From Paraburkholderia sp. C35 (GTDB taxonomy: Bacteria; Pseudomonadota; Gammaproteobacteria; Burkholderiales; Burkholderiaceae), in NCBI RefSeq assembly GCF_003121405.1, contig NZ_QBUY01000060.1, positions 1 to 49,760 on the forward strand: a stretch of 49,760 bases of DNA, written 5' to 3'. This document shows, piece by piece, positions 24,408-32,713 of this stretch (positions are counted from its first letter, which is position 1; every line of letters starts with the position of its first letter). Under the pieces are notes generated by a model that saw only the letters and a program-made list of their open reading frames with translations, made no database searches and was not told the DNA's origin. Both the position numbers and the translations under genes were made by a program.

Positions 24408-25319
24408 ATGAACGAACGCGCAGATGCACCCGTCAACGAGATCGCGGTCTTCGTTGCCGTCGCGCAGAGCGGCAGCTTCACACGGGCTGCCGAAGAAATC
24501 GGCAGCAGCAAGTCGAATGTCGGTAAGGCGGTGCAACGGCTCGAAGCACGGCTGGGCACGAAGCTGTTTCAGCGCACCACGCGCGCCGTGCGGCTGACGG
24601 AAGACGGCGAAACATATTTGCAGGCCGCGCAGCAGGCGCTCGATGGCTTGCGTGAAGCGGAGCAGCAGCTTGCCTCGCGTCGCTCGGAGCCGGCGGGGCG
24701 CGTCAAGATCGATCTGCCCGCCGGGTTCGGACGATTGCTTTTGCCCAGCTTCATCGAGTTGCGAGAGAAGCATCCGAAAATCACACTCGAAGTCGCGCTC
24801 ACCGACCGGATGTCGGACCCCATCGGCGAGGGCTGGGATGTGGTCGTGCGGATTGGCGCATTGCCCGACGACAGCGAACTGACGGTGCGCAAGCTGTGCG
24901 ACCTGCGGCTCGGTCTATATGCGTCGCCCGACTATATCGGGCGGCGCGGCGAGATTCGCGACATCGGCGCGCTCGCCAGTCACGATGCGATTGTCTTTCG
25001 CGGCCCGTCGGGGCGGTTGCGTGCGTGGTCGCTGCAGGACGGCGATGCCGTCCGGGACTATTCGCCTCAACCTGTGCTGGTGCTAGCCGATGGGCAAGCG
25101 CTGGTCGAAGCCGCCGTGGCGGGGTTCGGCATCGCGCAGATTCTGGATCGTGTGGCGCTTCCACATGTCGCGGCGGGACGCCTCGTGCATCTGCTGCCGC
25201 AAACCGATGTCGACGGACCGCCCGTGCACGCGATCATCTCGCTCGGGCAGAAGATGGCGGCGAAGACGCGCGCAGTCGTCAATCATCTCGCGGAGACATT
25301 GCAGCGCGACGGGCGGTGA
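24408..25319 (+). CDS. LysR family transcriptional regulator 2
   Basis: A 303-residue LysR-type regulator. The helix-turn-helix is at about 10-68 (VAVAQSGSFTRAAEEIGSSKSNVGKAVQRLEARLGTKLFQRTTRAVRLT pattern), followed by a LysR effector domain (about 93-300) of the CrgA/QseA-like branch. It begins 111 bases after the decarboxylase gene on the same strand and has its own start (ATG 24408) with little ribosome-site support. Two LysR genes thus bracket the tautomerase/decarboxylase pair. Three heptamer repeats and a strong palindrome follow its stop. Confidence 0.9.
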   Translation: MNERADAPVNEIAVFVAVAQSGSFTRAAEEIGSSKSNVGKAVQRLEARLGTKLFQRTTRAVRLTEDGETYLQAAQQALDGLREAEQQLASRRSEPAGRVKIDLPAGFGRLLLPSFIELREKHPKITLEVALTDRMSDPIGEGWDVVVRIGALPDDSELTVRKLCDLRLGLYASPDYIGRRGEIRDIGALASHDAIVFRGPSGRLRAWSLQDGDAVRDYSPQPVLVLADGQALVEAAVAGFGIAQILDRVALPHVAAGRLVHLLPQTDVDGPPVHAIISLGQKMAAKTRAVVNHLAETLQRDGR

Positions 25320-25322
25320 TTT

Positions 25323-25343
25323 GCTGATCGCTGATCGCTGATC
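25323..25343 (+). repeat. Three tandem GCTGATC heptamers
   Basis: GCTGATC occurs three times without gaps just after the LysR 2 stop codon. It has no visible coding or regulatory role. Confidence 0.8.
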
Positions 25344-25390
25344 GCGCCGGGTTCATGTCTGGCGTTGCGCGTCAGTCCGTCAATGGGAAG

Positions 25391-25420
25391 CGCGTGCTTC
25401 GCGAGATCGCGAAGCACGCG
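25391..25420. terminator. 30-bp perfect palindrome, bidirectional terminator
   Basis: A perfect 14-bp stem with a 2-base centre (25405-25406) lies between the convergent LysR 2 gene and the small unknown gene. Its strength and position suit a two-way terminator. There is no T run, so a REP-like or protein-binding role is also possible. Confidence 0.6.
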
Positions 25421-25453
25421 TGAACGATACACAACTGGCCAGAAGAGATGGCG

Positions 25454-25690
25454 TCAGCCTGGTTGCTGCGCTGCTTCGGCAGCCTGCCAGTGTTCGTTGA
25501 CGGCCTTGTCGGTGATGCGAACCTTCGCGATCAGCGGCAGGTAGCCGCGCAGCTTGATTTCGCCGACGGCAAGCATTTCCGAGCGGTAGATTTCCGGGGT
25601 GACCTTGGTGCCGTCCTTGAATTCGACGGTGTAGCCATCGATCGGCCCCCATCGGCCCTTCGGCACGGGTTCGACGTAAACATGCAACAT
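25454..25690 (-). CDS. Small unknown protein
   Basis: A 78-residue protein (MLHVYVEPVPKGRWGPIDGYTVEFKDGTKVTPEIYRSEM...) with alternating short strands and a helical, Ala/Gln-rich end (NEHWQAAEAAQQ). No signal peptide or membrane segment is seen. ATG 25690 has TGGAG about eight bases upstream; the GTG at 25720 would add ten residues. The N-terminal half looks like a small beta domain with conserved Gly-Pro-Ile. I do not recognise a family; the position upstream of the acyl-CoA synthetase on the same strand gives no clear clue. Confidence 0.65.
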   Translation of the reverse strand: MLHVYVEPVPKGRWGPIDGYTVEFKDGTKVTPEIYRSEMLAVGEIKLRGYLPLIAKVRITDKAVNEHWQAAEAAQQPG

Positions 25691-25991
25691 GGTATTTTCT
25701 CCAGCGGTTTGAACAATCACTGGGCGTTCTTATCGGCTTGCCGGTCACCTGGCAGGGAGCCGTCGAACATTCCCCTCTTGTATAAGAGCGTACCGAAGTT
25801 GCTGCGACACGCGAACGTCGAATGTGTCGCTTCGCACACAATATTTATTAAATAAAATCATTGGCTTGCGATCGTCGTTTCACGATAAGAAACGAGTTTT
25901 TCCGATGCGCATTGCTATTACGGTGCCATGCAGCAAATAGTTTTGTGACACGGTTCCCCGTTCCGTATCGTGAGATTTGCGCGGTTCGCGC
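25691..25991. other. AT-rich intergenic region, no gene seen
   Basis: About 300 bases between the small unknown gene and the end of the acyl-CoA synthetase gene. It is markedly AT-rich near 25840-25940. No open frame, terminator or convincing promoter could be assigned. Confidence 0.5.
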
Positions 25992-27890
25992 TCATGTCCA
26001 GTCGATCTGGAATGTGTAGCGGCTGAGCCGCTGCGTGAGCGTCTGTTGCTTTGTGCCGGTGCGAATGCGCGCGACCACGCCGCGCCGTCCGTCGACCACC
26101 ATCTCTACCGCTATATCCTCGATGCCAGCCGCGTGCGCTTCCGCGACAATCGCCCGTTTGATTTCGCGCTGGACGAGTGCGGGCTTGTAGATCTTGCCAA
26201 CGGCCGTGAGGGGAAGGCTGTCGACGATTTCGATGCGCTTCGGAACGGCGGCGCGTTCGGCAATCGACTGTGCAGCGAAGGACAGCAACTCGTCCGCCGT
26301 CGCCTCGCGCCCAGCGCGTAACTGCACATAGGCGACGGGCACTTCGCCCGCATGGGCATCGGGTGCGCCGACAGCGGCCGCCAGCGCGACAGCGGGATGC
26401 GACTGCAGCGGCTCTTCGATCAGCTTCGGCTCGATGTTATGGCCGCTGCGGATAATCAGTTCCTTCTTGCGGCCCGTCAGCCAGAAATAGCCGCGCGCGT
26501 CCTGTCGTCCGAGGTCGCCTGTATTGAACCAGCGGTGACCGTCGATGGTCGGGAAAACGCCTTCGTTATGGTGTGTTTCGAGGTAGCCCTTGAACAGCGT
26601 CGGCCCCGAGATCAGGATGACCCCGGCCTCGTCGGCCTGTGCATCGCGCAGATAGCGGCCTGCGTCGTCGAGTATCGCGACGCGAAGGCCCTGGTAGCAC
26701 AGCCGGATGCCAATCGAGCCGGGCAGCCGTTCGCCATCGGGTGGATTGCAGGTCGATACGCAAGTCGATTCCGTCATGCCATAGCCTTCGAGAATGCGGA
26801 TCTGCGTGCGCCGCTCGAATTCGCGGAACAGTTCGGCGGGCATGGGCGCCGCGCCGCACAGGCCGAATGCGAGCGAGGAGAGGTCGTGAGAACCCGTCGG
26901 ATACTGGAGCAGCGCGGCATACACGGTCGGCACGCCGCCGAAGAAGTTGACCCGATAGTGTTCAACGATCGCCCAGAAATTCGCCAGCACGCCCGCGCCA
27001 CGATAGCCCTGGGGCGTGCCGAGGATCACGTGATGCCCCTGCATCCACATCATGAGTCCCGTGACCATCGGCGCGTTGGCATGAAAGAGCGGCAGGCCGC
27101 AAAAGTTGGTCACAGTGGTGCCGTCGAACTCGAACTGCGCCATCGTCGACCACGCATCGGCGACTTCGGCGCCATGCGTGCGTACGGCGATTTTCGGCAG
27201 GCCGGTGGTGCCGCCCGTGCAGAAATACGAAGCGGTGTCGTCGCGCGTGAATGCGCGTGCGCTCTCTAGCCGATCTGCGGATTGGGCGCGCATCAGATGC
27301 CGCAGATCATGCACGGGCCAGTTCCGCAGGCGGATCTTTTCGCGCGTGGCTGCGAGCCGCAGTGCAAGCCCTTTGATCTTGCTGACATAGGGCGCGAGAT
27401 TGACCCACACGATCTGCTGCAAGGTCGGCATTTGCGTCAGATGCGCGACGAGTCTGGGCCAGATGTCGACTCCCGGCGTCGGCGCCAGCGTGACCAGCAC
27501 GGTGGCGCGAGCCGTGTCGATGAGGGCGGCGATCTGGGCTCCATCCAGCATCGGATTGACGGCCAGAACGATGCCCGCCGCTTCACCGCCCCAGATAGTG
27601 AAGTGCGTCTCGGGCAGATTCGGCAGCACGTAAGCGATGACATCGTCAGGTCCGACGCCGAGCACATGAAATGCGTTGGCGGCGCGCGTGATGTCGGCGA
27701 AAAACTGTGCGTAGGTCCAGTGGTGCGCGCGCGTGTAATGCGCCGCATCGAGGAAGAAGCTCAGCGCGGGCGAGTCCGGATGGGCGTGCGCGGTGCGTTG
27801 AATGGTTTCGTAGGTGCTTGCCGCGAGGCCGCGTGCTTCAAGTGGAACCGCCTCGGCTTGCTGGACGTCGAGCAGAGATCTGAAGGCCAT
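25992..27890 (-). CDS. Long acyl-CoA synthetase (ANL superfamily)
   Basis: A 632-residue adenylate-forming enzyme. It shows the P-loop TGGTTGLPK (225-233), the EGYGMTES core motif near 394-401, GDLGRQDARGYFWLTGRKKELI (A7/A8) near 475-498 and a catalytic Lys in TAVGKIYKPAL near 583. The N-terminus is longer than in a typical fatty-acyl-CoA synthetase, and an extra 40 residues follow the catalytic Lys. The family activates a carboxylic acid to its CoA thioester. No signal peptide is seen. ATG 27890 follows GGGAG. It is downstream of and on the same strand as the Nudix gene, separated by 126 bases. The substrate is unknown; the long insertion-bearing form is common among Burkholderia acyl-CoA synthetases of uncertain specificity. 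Confidence 0.87.
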   Translation of the reverse strand: MAFRSLLDVQQAEAVPLEARGLAASTYETIQRTAHAHPDSPALSFFLDAAHYTRAHHWTYAQFFADITRAANAFHVLGVGPDDVIAYVLPNLPETHFTIWGGEAAGIVLAVNPMLDGAQIAALIDTARATVLVTLAPTPGVDIWPRLVAHLTQMPTLQQIVWVNLAPYVSKIKGLALRLAATREKIRLRNWPVHDLRHLMRAQSADRLESARAFTRDDTASYFCTGGTTGLPKIAVRTHGAEVADAWSTMAQFEFDGTTVTNFCGLPLFHANAPMVTGLMMWMQGHHVILGTPQGYRGAGVLANFWAIVEHYRVNFFGGVPTVYAALLQYPTGSHDLSSLAFGLCGAAPMPAELFREFERRTQIRILEGYGMTESTCVSTCNPPDGERLPGSIGIRLCYQGLRVAILDDAGRYLRDAQADEAGVILISGPTLFKGYLETHHNEGVFPTIDGHRWFNTGDLGRQDARGYFWLTGRKKELIIRSGHNIEPKLIEEPLQSHPAVALAAAVGAPDAHAGEVPVAYVQLRAGREATADELLSFAAQSIAERAAVPKRIEIVDSLPLTAVGKIYKPALVQREIKRAIVAEAHAAGIEDIAVEMVVDGRRGVVARIRTGTKQQTLTQRLSRYTFQIDWT

Positions 27891-28016
27891 CGGTTTCTCC
27901 CTGCTGCTGACAGAAGGGATACGCGCATCGCGATGCTGGGCGCATCGAGGCTAGCATGCGCGCGTTGGCGATGGCTGTCCATTCAGCTTTTGCTGCAAAC
28001 GTCGTAGCGCATGGAT

Positions 28017-28655
28017 TCAGTCGAAATCGACTCCACCGCTGCGATATAGCTCGCTCAGACGGTGAATCTGTGCAGGCAGCACGCGGCCCAGCGACAACGC
28101 GGGCAGTGCGTCGAGATCGAAGAAGCCGACCTCGTCCGTCTCGGTGCCGATCACCGTTCCCGCTTGCTCGATGACGCCGAGAAATACCAGCTTCCAGATA
28201 TGGAATACGGAAGCGGGGTGCGCGTGCTTGTTCTTGTCCCACACGGCGAGCACACGTTCGATGTGCACCGTGTAGCCGCTTTCCTCGCGTGCCTCTTTCG
28301 CGGCATTCTCGGCAGGCGACAAACCGACATCGGCCCAGCCGCCCGGCAGCGACCAGAGGCCTTCTGCTGCCTCGCGCACCAGCAGGATGCGGCCGCCCTC
28401 GTCGAACACGGCACAGCGAACATCGAGTTTCGGGTTCGCATAACCCGATTCGAAGGCAAACATGTCTGCCACCGTACCGGCGTCCAGTGACGCAATCTCG
28501 CCAATCTGGCTATGGGCGATGCTGGCGATCTCGTCGTAGCGTTCCCGGTCGAATGGGCTGGTTGCGTAATGCAACCCCGTTTGTGCCAGTGCCAGCAGGC
28601 GGCGAGCCTGGCCGAGGCGGTGTTGGAAAGCGTCGCTGATGGTGGGTGCGATCAT
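28017..28655 (-). CDS. Nudix hydrolase with N-terminal Nudix_N domain
   Basis: A 212-residue protein. Residues 1-60 resemble the small helical domain found before the Nudix fold in an ADP-ribose pyrophosphatase-like branch (QARRLLALAQTGLHYATSPFDRERYDEI). The Nudix box follows near residues 103-125 (GWADVGLSPAENAAKEAREESGY). The Glu that usually follows the first Gly-X5 is Leu and the usual Arg of REU is Lys, but the catalytic Glu pair in the AREE segment is kept. It should hydrolyse a nucleoside-diphosphate-linked substrate, probably with altered metal binding. ATG 28655 is preferred, with only a weak ribosome site. Confidence 0.85.
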   Translation of the reverse strand: MIAPTISDAFQHRLGQARRLLALAQTGLHYATSPFDRERYDEIASIAHSQIGEIASLDAGTVADMFAFESGYANPKLDVRCAVFDEGGRILLVREAAEGLWSLPGGWADVGLSPAENAAKEAREESGYTVHIERVLAVWDKNKHAHPASVFHIWKLVFLGVIEQAGTVIGTETDEVGFFDLDALPALSLGRVLPAQIHRLSELYRSGGVDFD

Positions 28656-28754
28656 CGGATGCTCGCTATATGTCGCGCGTTGTCGAGGGCTAACCAGTCG
28701 TGGAGCAGCGGTCAAAAACGCATTAGAGCAAACATTGCGCGCATGATCGAGTGC

Positions 28755-29024
28755 CTATGCGGTTCGTCTCGCGGTGCGCACGCCTGTCAGCAACGCGAGC
28801 AGGAGCAACGCGATGCCATAGCCGCCCGCTGTGGCGTCGATGCCGACGAGATTGACCAGCACACCCGCAATGACGGCGGGAACGCAGAAGGCCAGATAGC
28901 TGACGGCATAGAACGCGGCCATCAGCGCACCACGTTCCTTCGCGTCGGCCAGTGGCAGCAACGTGCGCAGCGCGCTCTGGAACACCATGCCGACACCGCT
29001 TCCCGCCAGCACGGTGCCTGACCA
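28755..29024 (-). pseudogene. 5'-truncated MFS transporter remnant
   Basis: About 90 in-frame codons encode the last part of a major-facilitator transporter: LAGSGVGMVFQSALRTLLPLA, then AALMAAFYAVSYLAFCVPAVIAGVLVNL and a final ALLLLALLTGV helix, ending in a stop at 28755. This covers roughly the last three membrane helices. The frame is closed upstream by a TGA at 29025-29027 and no earlier part is found in the next 200 bases in any frame. It is therefore a remnant rather than a gene. The break point near 29025 borders the RpiR promoter region. Confidence 0.7.
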
Positions 29025-29217
29025 TCAGATCGCTAACGCCAACTGGCAACCACATAACGGGCATTCCATTCGACAGCGTGCTCGATCGCGAGCTTGCATC
29101 GACGTATGTGCACGTGCAGTGAAGAGATATCAGACGAGCCGCCAGCGCTGAGTGTTCAACCCATTGAATTCTGTAGGCCGATACGCCACCCCTTCATCAG
29201 CCCCCCACATCTCCGGG

Positions 29218-29235
29218 TGATAACATTTGTTGTCA
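29218..29235. promoter_or_regulatory. Candidate RpiR operator 1
   Basis: TGATAACA-TT-TGTTGTCA is an inverted repeat with 7 of 8 arm positions matching, 21 bases before the RpiR start. The same motif appears in the promoter at 30180. Confidence 0.7.
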
Positions 29236-29256
29236 TCCTAATGCCCGGTACACCGT

Positions 29257-30117
29257 ATGCCCGACAACTTCGACCAGCTCGCCGCCCTGATCCGCGGACG
29301 TTTCTCCGAACTCAGTCCGCAATTCCAGATGGGCGCGGCGTTTCTGCTCGATCATCCCGACGAGGTTGCCGTTTCGTCGATGCGTAAAGTAGCCGAACGC
29401 GCACAGGTGCAACCCGCGTCGCTAGTGAGGCTGTCGCAGCAACTGGGTTTTCCGGGGTGGAACGAACTGCGCGATCTGTTCGTCGCGCGCGTGCGCACGC
29501 GCCCGGAACCGCTGACAAGCCGCGCTCGCTCGCTGGTCAAAGGCCACGCGAAAGACGCGCTCGCGCACGATCTGCTCGTCGCGCAGCAGCACAATCTCGA
29601 AGTGACGGCCGCGCACAATACACGCGTGACTGTCGAAGCCGCCAAGCTGTTGCGGCGCGCACCGCACGTGCATGTCGCGGGATTCCGCTCGTGCTATGCC
29701 GTGGCCTTCGGATTCGTCTACGGTTACCGGCTGTTCCGTTCGTCCGTGTCGTTGCTGACTGGCGAAGCGGGCACGCTCGAAATGCAGTTGCGCGGCATCG
29801 AGCGCGATAGCGCGACGGTTGTCGTCAGCTTCGCGCCGTATTCCGTCGAGGCGGCACGCGTCGCCGAAGCCGCGCTGGAGAAGGGCAGCAAGCTGATTGC
29901 CATCACCGATAGCGCCGTGTCGCCCATCGCGCTCAATGCCGACAAGGTACTGATCTTCTCGCACGAAAGCCCGTCGTTCTTCCCGTCGCTGGTGGCGGCA
30001 ACGGCGATTGCAGAATCGCTGGTCGCGCATCTGCTCGCGCTCGAAGGCACCGATGCTGTCCAGCAACTCGAACTCGCCGAGCAGTCGTTGCACGCGAAGG
30101 GCGCTTACGTGCCCTGA
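29257..30117 (+). CDS. MurR/RpiR family transcriptional regulator
   Basis: A 286-residue regulator. An N-terminal helix-turn-helix of the RpiR type (about 1-78, with ALIRGRFSELSPQFQMGAAFLLDHPDEVAVSSMRKVAERAQVQPASLVRLSQQLGFPGW pattern) is followed by a SIS domain (about 120-265), which usually binds a phosphosugar or other small metabolite. The gene starts at ATG 29257 without a strong ribosome site. The inverted repeat at 29218-29235 suggests autoregulation, and a near-identical repeat overlies the promoter of the following operon at 30180. In this context the SIS ligand may be non-sugar, because the operon encodes acyl/amino-group chemistry. Confidence 0.92.
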   Translation: MPDNFDQLAALIRGRFSELSPQFQMGAAFLLDHPDEVAVSSMRKVAERAQVQPASLVRLSQQLGFPGWNELRDLFVARVRTRPEPLTSRARSLVKGHAKDALAHDLLVAQQHNLEVTAAHNTRVTVEAAKLLRRAPHVHVAGFRSCYAVAFGFVYGYRLFRSSVSLLTGEAGTLEMQLRGIERDSATVVVSFAPYSVEAARVAEAALEKGSKLIAITDSAVSPIALNADKVLIFSHESPSFFPSLVAATAIAESLVAHLLALEGTDAVQQLELAEQSLHAKGAYVP

Positions 30118-30178
30118 CGACCCGGACGTATCCGACCACCATGCGTTCGAGACAACACACGCGTACAATGCATCTTCA

Positions 30179-30208
30179 TTGACAACATATGTTGTTGTGA
30201 ACTATAAA
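30179..30208 (+). promoter_or_regulatory. Promoter of the C45 operon overlapped by RpiR operator 2
   Basis: TTGACA (30179-30184) and TATAAA (30203-30208) are 18 bp apart, close to the sigma-70 consensus. The inverted repeat TGACAACA-TA-TGTTGTTG (30180-30197) occupies the -35 box and spacer, so a bound protein would block polymerase. The arms match the site before the RpiR gene. Confidence 0.75.
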
Positions 30209-30244
30209 TGCGCATCGCGTGTTGATTGATGTTCGAGGTGTCGT

Positions 30245-31291
30245 GTGTCGAAGCAGGTTTGGGAGTTGCATCGGATAGCGGGCGGGCCATTTGACATTGG
30301 CCGGCAGCTTGGCGAACTGGCGCGGCCGGTGTTCGGTGCATATATGCAGCAAAGCGACGCCTGGCGCGCCGTGCAGGCGTGGCGCGGCCACGCGTTCGTC
30401 CAGCACCTGCGCGACGCGGCGCGCGTGCATTGTCCCGCGCAACTGGCCGAGCTTGACGGCCTCGCGGCCGGTCTCGGCTGGTCTGCCGACGATATCTTCC
30501 TGTGGAATTGTCGCGGTGAACTCGTGCACAACGCGCCCGACGGCTGCACGACCTTTGCGGCGGTGAGTCAGGGCAATAGCAACACGCTCATTGCACACAA
30601 CGAAGACGGCGATCCGTTCCTGCTAGGCAAAGGCATGCTGGTCGATGTGCAGCCTGAAGGCAAGCCCGGCTTCATCAGCTTCTATTACCCCGGTTCGCTG
30701 CCCGGTCATACATTCGCGGCGAACCGCGCGGGTCTCGCGCAGGCCATCAACAATCTGCGCATCCGTCAGCCCGCAACGGGCGTGCCGCGCATGCTGCTCG
30801 CGCGCGCCGTGCTCGATCAGCGTTCGCTCGACGCAGCCGCACAGCTTCTGCGCGACACGCCGCGTGCCAGCGGTTTTCATCACACACTGGGCGCCGCGGG
30901 CGACGCCCGTGTGCTCAGCGTCGAGGCCACTGCCATGCGCTGCTCGATCGAAACGGTCGTGGGTGTGTCGGGCCACGCGAATCACATGATCCATCCCGGT
31001 TGCAACGACGAGCCGCAGATCGTCACCGATTCGTCGCGCGACCGTCAGAGCCGCGTCGGCGTGCTGCTCGAAGCGCGCGGAAAGCAGAGCGACGGTGCCG
31101 CACTCGTCGACATGCTGCACGACAAGGCGCCCGCCGGTCTGCCCATCTATCGCGACGACCCGCACGATCCCGATGGAGAAAACACCCTCGCCACCGCGCT
31201 GTTCGACATCGGCAGCGACGGTGTCGCGCTGCGGGTGCATGCACAGCACGCCGTCGTCTTCGAAACCTTTATTGCACGCGCGGCGGCCTGA
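30245..31291 (+). CDS. C45-family Ntn acyltransferase/amidohydrolase (AAT-like)
   Basis: A 348-residue protein of the acyl-CoA:6-aminopenicillanate acyltransferase family (C45, Ntn hydrolase). The expected autocleavage site is Gly100-Cys101 in PDGCTTFA, so the new N-terminal Cys101 is the nucleophile; the stretch HNEDGDPF (about 117-124) is the usual active-site Asn/Asp segment. LVHNAPDG and FYYPGSLPGHTFAANRAGLAQAIN also fit. These enzymes move acyl groups between amines and CoA, or simply hydrolyse amides. The start is GTG 30245 with GAGGTG four bases upstream. It is the first gene of an apparent three-gene operon under RpiR control. No signal peptide is seen. The substrate is unknown. Confidence 0.82.
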   Translation: MSKQVWELHRIAGGPFDIGRQLGELARPVFGAYMQQSDAWRAVQAWRGHAFVQHLRDAARVHCPAQLAELDGLAAGLGWSADDIFLWNCRGELVHNAPDGCTTFAAVSQGNSNTLIAHNEDGDPFLLGKGMLVDVQPEGKPGFISFYYPGSLPGHTFAANRAGLAQAINNLRIRQPATGVPRMLLARAVLDQRSLDAAAQLLRDTPRASGFHHTLGAAGDARVLSVEATAMRCSIETVVGVSGHANHMIHPGCNDEPQIVTDSSRDRQSRVGVLLEARGKQSDGAALVDMLHDKAPAGLPIYRDDPHDPDGENTLATALFDIGSDGVALRVHAQHAVVFETFIARAAA

Positions 31292-31326
31292 ATGCCACCC
31301 GTTTGCGCACATTCCAGGAAAGCGCA

Positions 31327-32664
31327 ATGACCACTGTATTTCACCGCATGCCGAAGCAGACCTTGCCTGTCGCCGTCAAAGGCGAGGGCATCGAGATCAT
31401 CGATTCGACCGGCAAGCGTTATATCGATGCCTCCGGCGGCGCGGCTGTCTCGTGCCTGGGCCACAGCAACCAGCGGGTCATCGACGCGATCAAGCAACAG
31501 GCGCAGGCGTTGCCCTATGCGCACACGTCGTTCTTCACCACGCAACCCGCTGAAGAACTTGCCAGCTATCTGGTCGAACGCGCGCCGCAAGGGCTGGAGC
31601 ATGTGTATTTTGTCTCGGGCGGCTCGGAGGCCATCGAGGCCGCGTTGAAGCTCGCGCGCCAGTACTTTGTCGAAGTAGGGCAGCCTCAGCGCCGGCACAT
31701 CATCGCGCGCCGTCAGAGCTATCACGGCAACACGCTCGGCGCGCTGGCAATCGGCGGCAATGCATGGCGGCGCGAGCCGTTCCTGCCGCTGCTGATCGAC
31801 GCGCATCACGTGACGCCGTGCTATGCGTATCGCGAGCAGCGCGCAGGCGAAACCGACGAGCAGTTCGCGCAGCGCCTCGCCGATGAACTCGAACAGAAAA
31901 TTCTCGAACTCGGGCCGGACACCGTCGCCGCGTTTGTCGCAGAGACCGTGGTCGGCGCGACGGCGGGCGCGGTGCCACCCGTACGCGAGTACTTCCGCAA
32001 GATTCGCGCAGTGTGCGACCGTCATGGCGTGCTGCTGATACTCGATGAAATCATGTCCGGCATGGGCCGCACGGGCTATCTGTACGCATGCGAAGAAGAC
32101 GGCGTCGTGCCCGATCTGCTGACCATCGCGAAAGGCCTCGGCGCCGGCTATCAGCCGATCGGCGCGACGCTGGTCAGCGACAAAATCTATCAGGCCATCA
32201 CGGGCGGCTCCGGCTTCTTCCAGCATGGCCACACGTATATCGGCCACGCAACGGCGTGCGCCGCTGCGCTAGAAGTGCAGCGTGTGATCGCGGACGAGCA
32301 TCTGCTCGATAACGTCAACGCGCGCGGCGAGCAATTGCGCGCGCTGCTGCGCGAGCACTACGCGCAGCATCCGTTTATCGGCGATGTGCGTGGTCGCGGC
32401 CTGTTTGTCGGCGTGGAGCTGGTGAAGGACCGCGCGACGAAAACGCCGTTCGATGCGAAACTGAAGCTGCACGCCGCCATCAAGCGCGAAGCGTTTCAAC
32501 GCGGGCTGATGGTGTATCCGATGGGCGGCACCGTCGATGGCAAGAGCGGCGATCATGTGCTGCTCGCGCCGCCGTTCATCTGCACGCCGCGCGATATCGA
32601 ACAGATCGTCGGCCGCCTGACGGATGCCATCGAAGGCGCGCTCGCCGCGACGGGCGCCGCCTGA
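31327..32664 (+). CDS. Class III PLP-dependent aminotransferase
   Basis: A 445-residue class III aminotransferase. The PLP lysine is K269 in LTIAKGLGAGYQPIGA, and D240 in LLILDEIMSGMGRTG contacts the PLP ring. SGGSEAIEAALKLARQY near 97-113 is the phosphate-binding region. The family transfers amino groups, usually from omega- or beta-amino acids or amines, to pyruvate or 2-oxoglutarate. ATG 31327 follows AGGAAAG and starts 36 bases after the C45 gene stop, so the genes are co-transcribed. A plausible logic is that the C45 enzyme releases an amine and this enzyme oxidises it to an aldehyde or keto acid. Confidence 0.92.
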   Translation: MTTVFHRMPKQTLPVAVKGEGIEIIDSTGKRYIDASGGAAVSCLGHSNQRVIDAIKQQAQALPYAHTSFFTTQPAEELASYLVERAPQGLEHVYFVSGGSEAIEAALKLARQYFVEVGQPQRRHIIARRQSYHGNTLGALAIGGNAWRREPFLPLLIDAHHVTPCYAYREQRAGETDEQFAQRLADELEQKILELGPDTVAAFVAETVVGATAGAVPPVREYFRKIRAVCDRHGVLLILDEIMSGMGRTGYLYACEEDGVVPDLLTIAKGLGAGYQPIGATLVSDKIYQAITGGSGFFQHGHTYIGHATACAAALEVQRVIADEHLLDNVNARGEQLRALLREHYAQHPFIGDVRGRGLFVGVELVKDRATKTPFDAKLKLHAAIKREAFQRGLMVYPMGGTVDGKSGDHVLLAPPFICTPRDIEQIVGRLTDAIEGALAATGAA

Positions 32665-32674
32665 CCGAACATGA

Positions 32675-32698
32675 ACCCTTGTACCCTTGTACCCTTGT
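32675..32698 (+). repeat. Three tandem ACCCTTGT octamers
   Basis: The octamer is repeated three times without error between the aminotransferase stop and the next start codon, followed by AC. Change in unit number would alter spacing of the downstream gene. Confidence 0.85.
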
Positions 32699-32713
32699 AC
32701 GAAAGAACTTCCG

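Noticed and set aside
25323..25343. Heptamer repeats as a CRISPR or iteron array
   Set aside because: Only three units, no spacers, no replication or cas genes nearby.
29094..29387. 97-codon frame upstream of the RpiR start
   Set aside because: Different frame from the helix-turn-helix protein, crosses the operator, no ribosome site.
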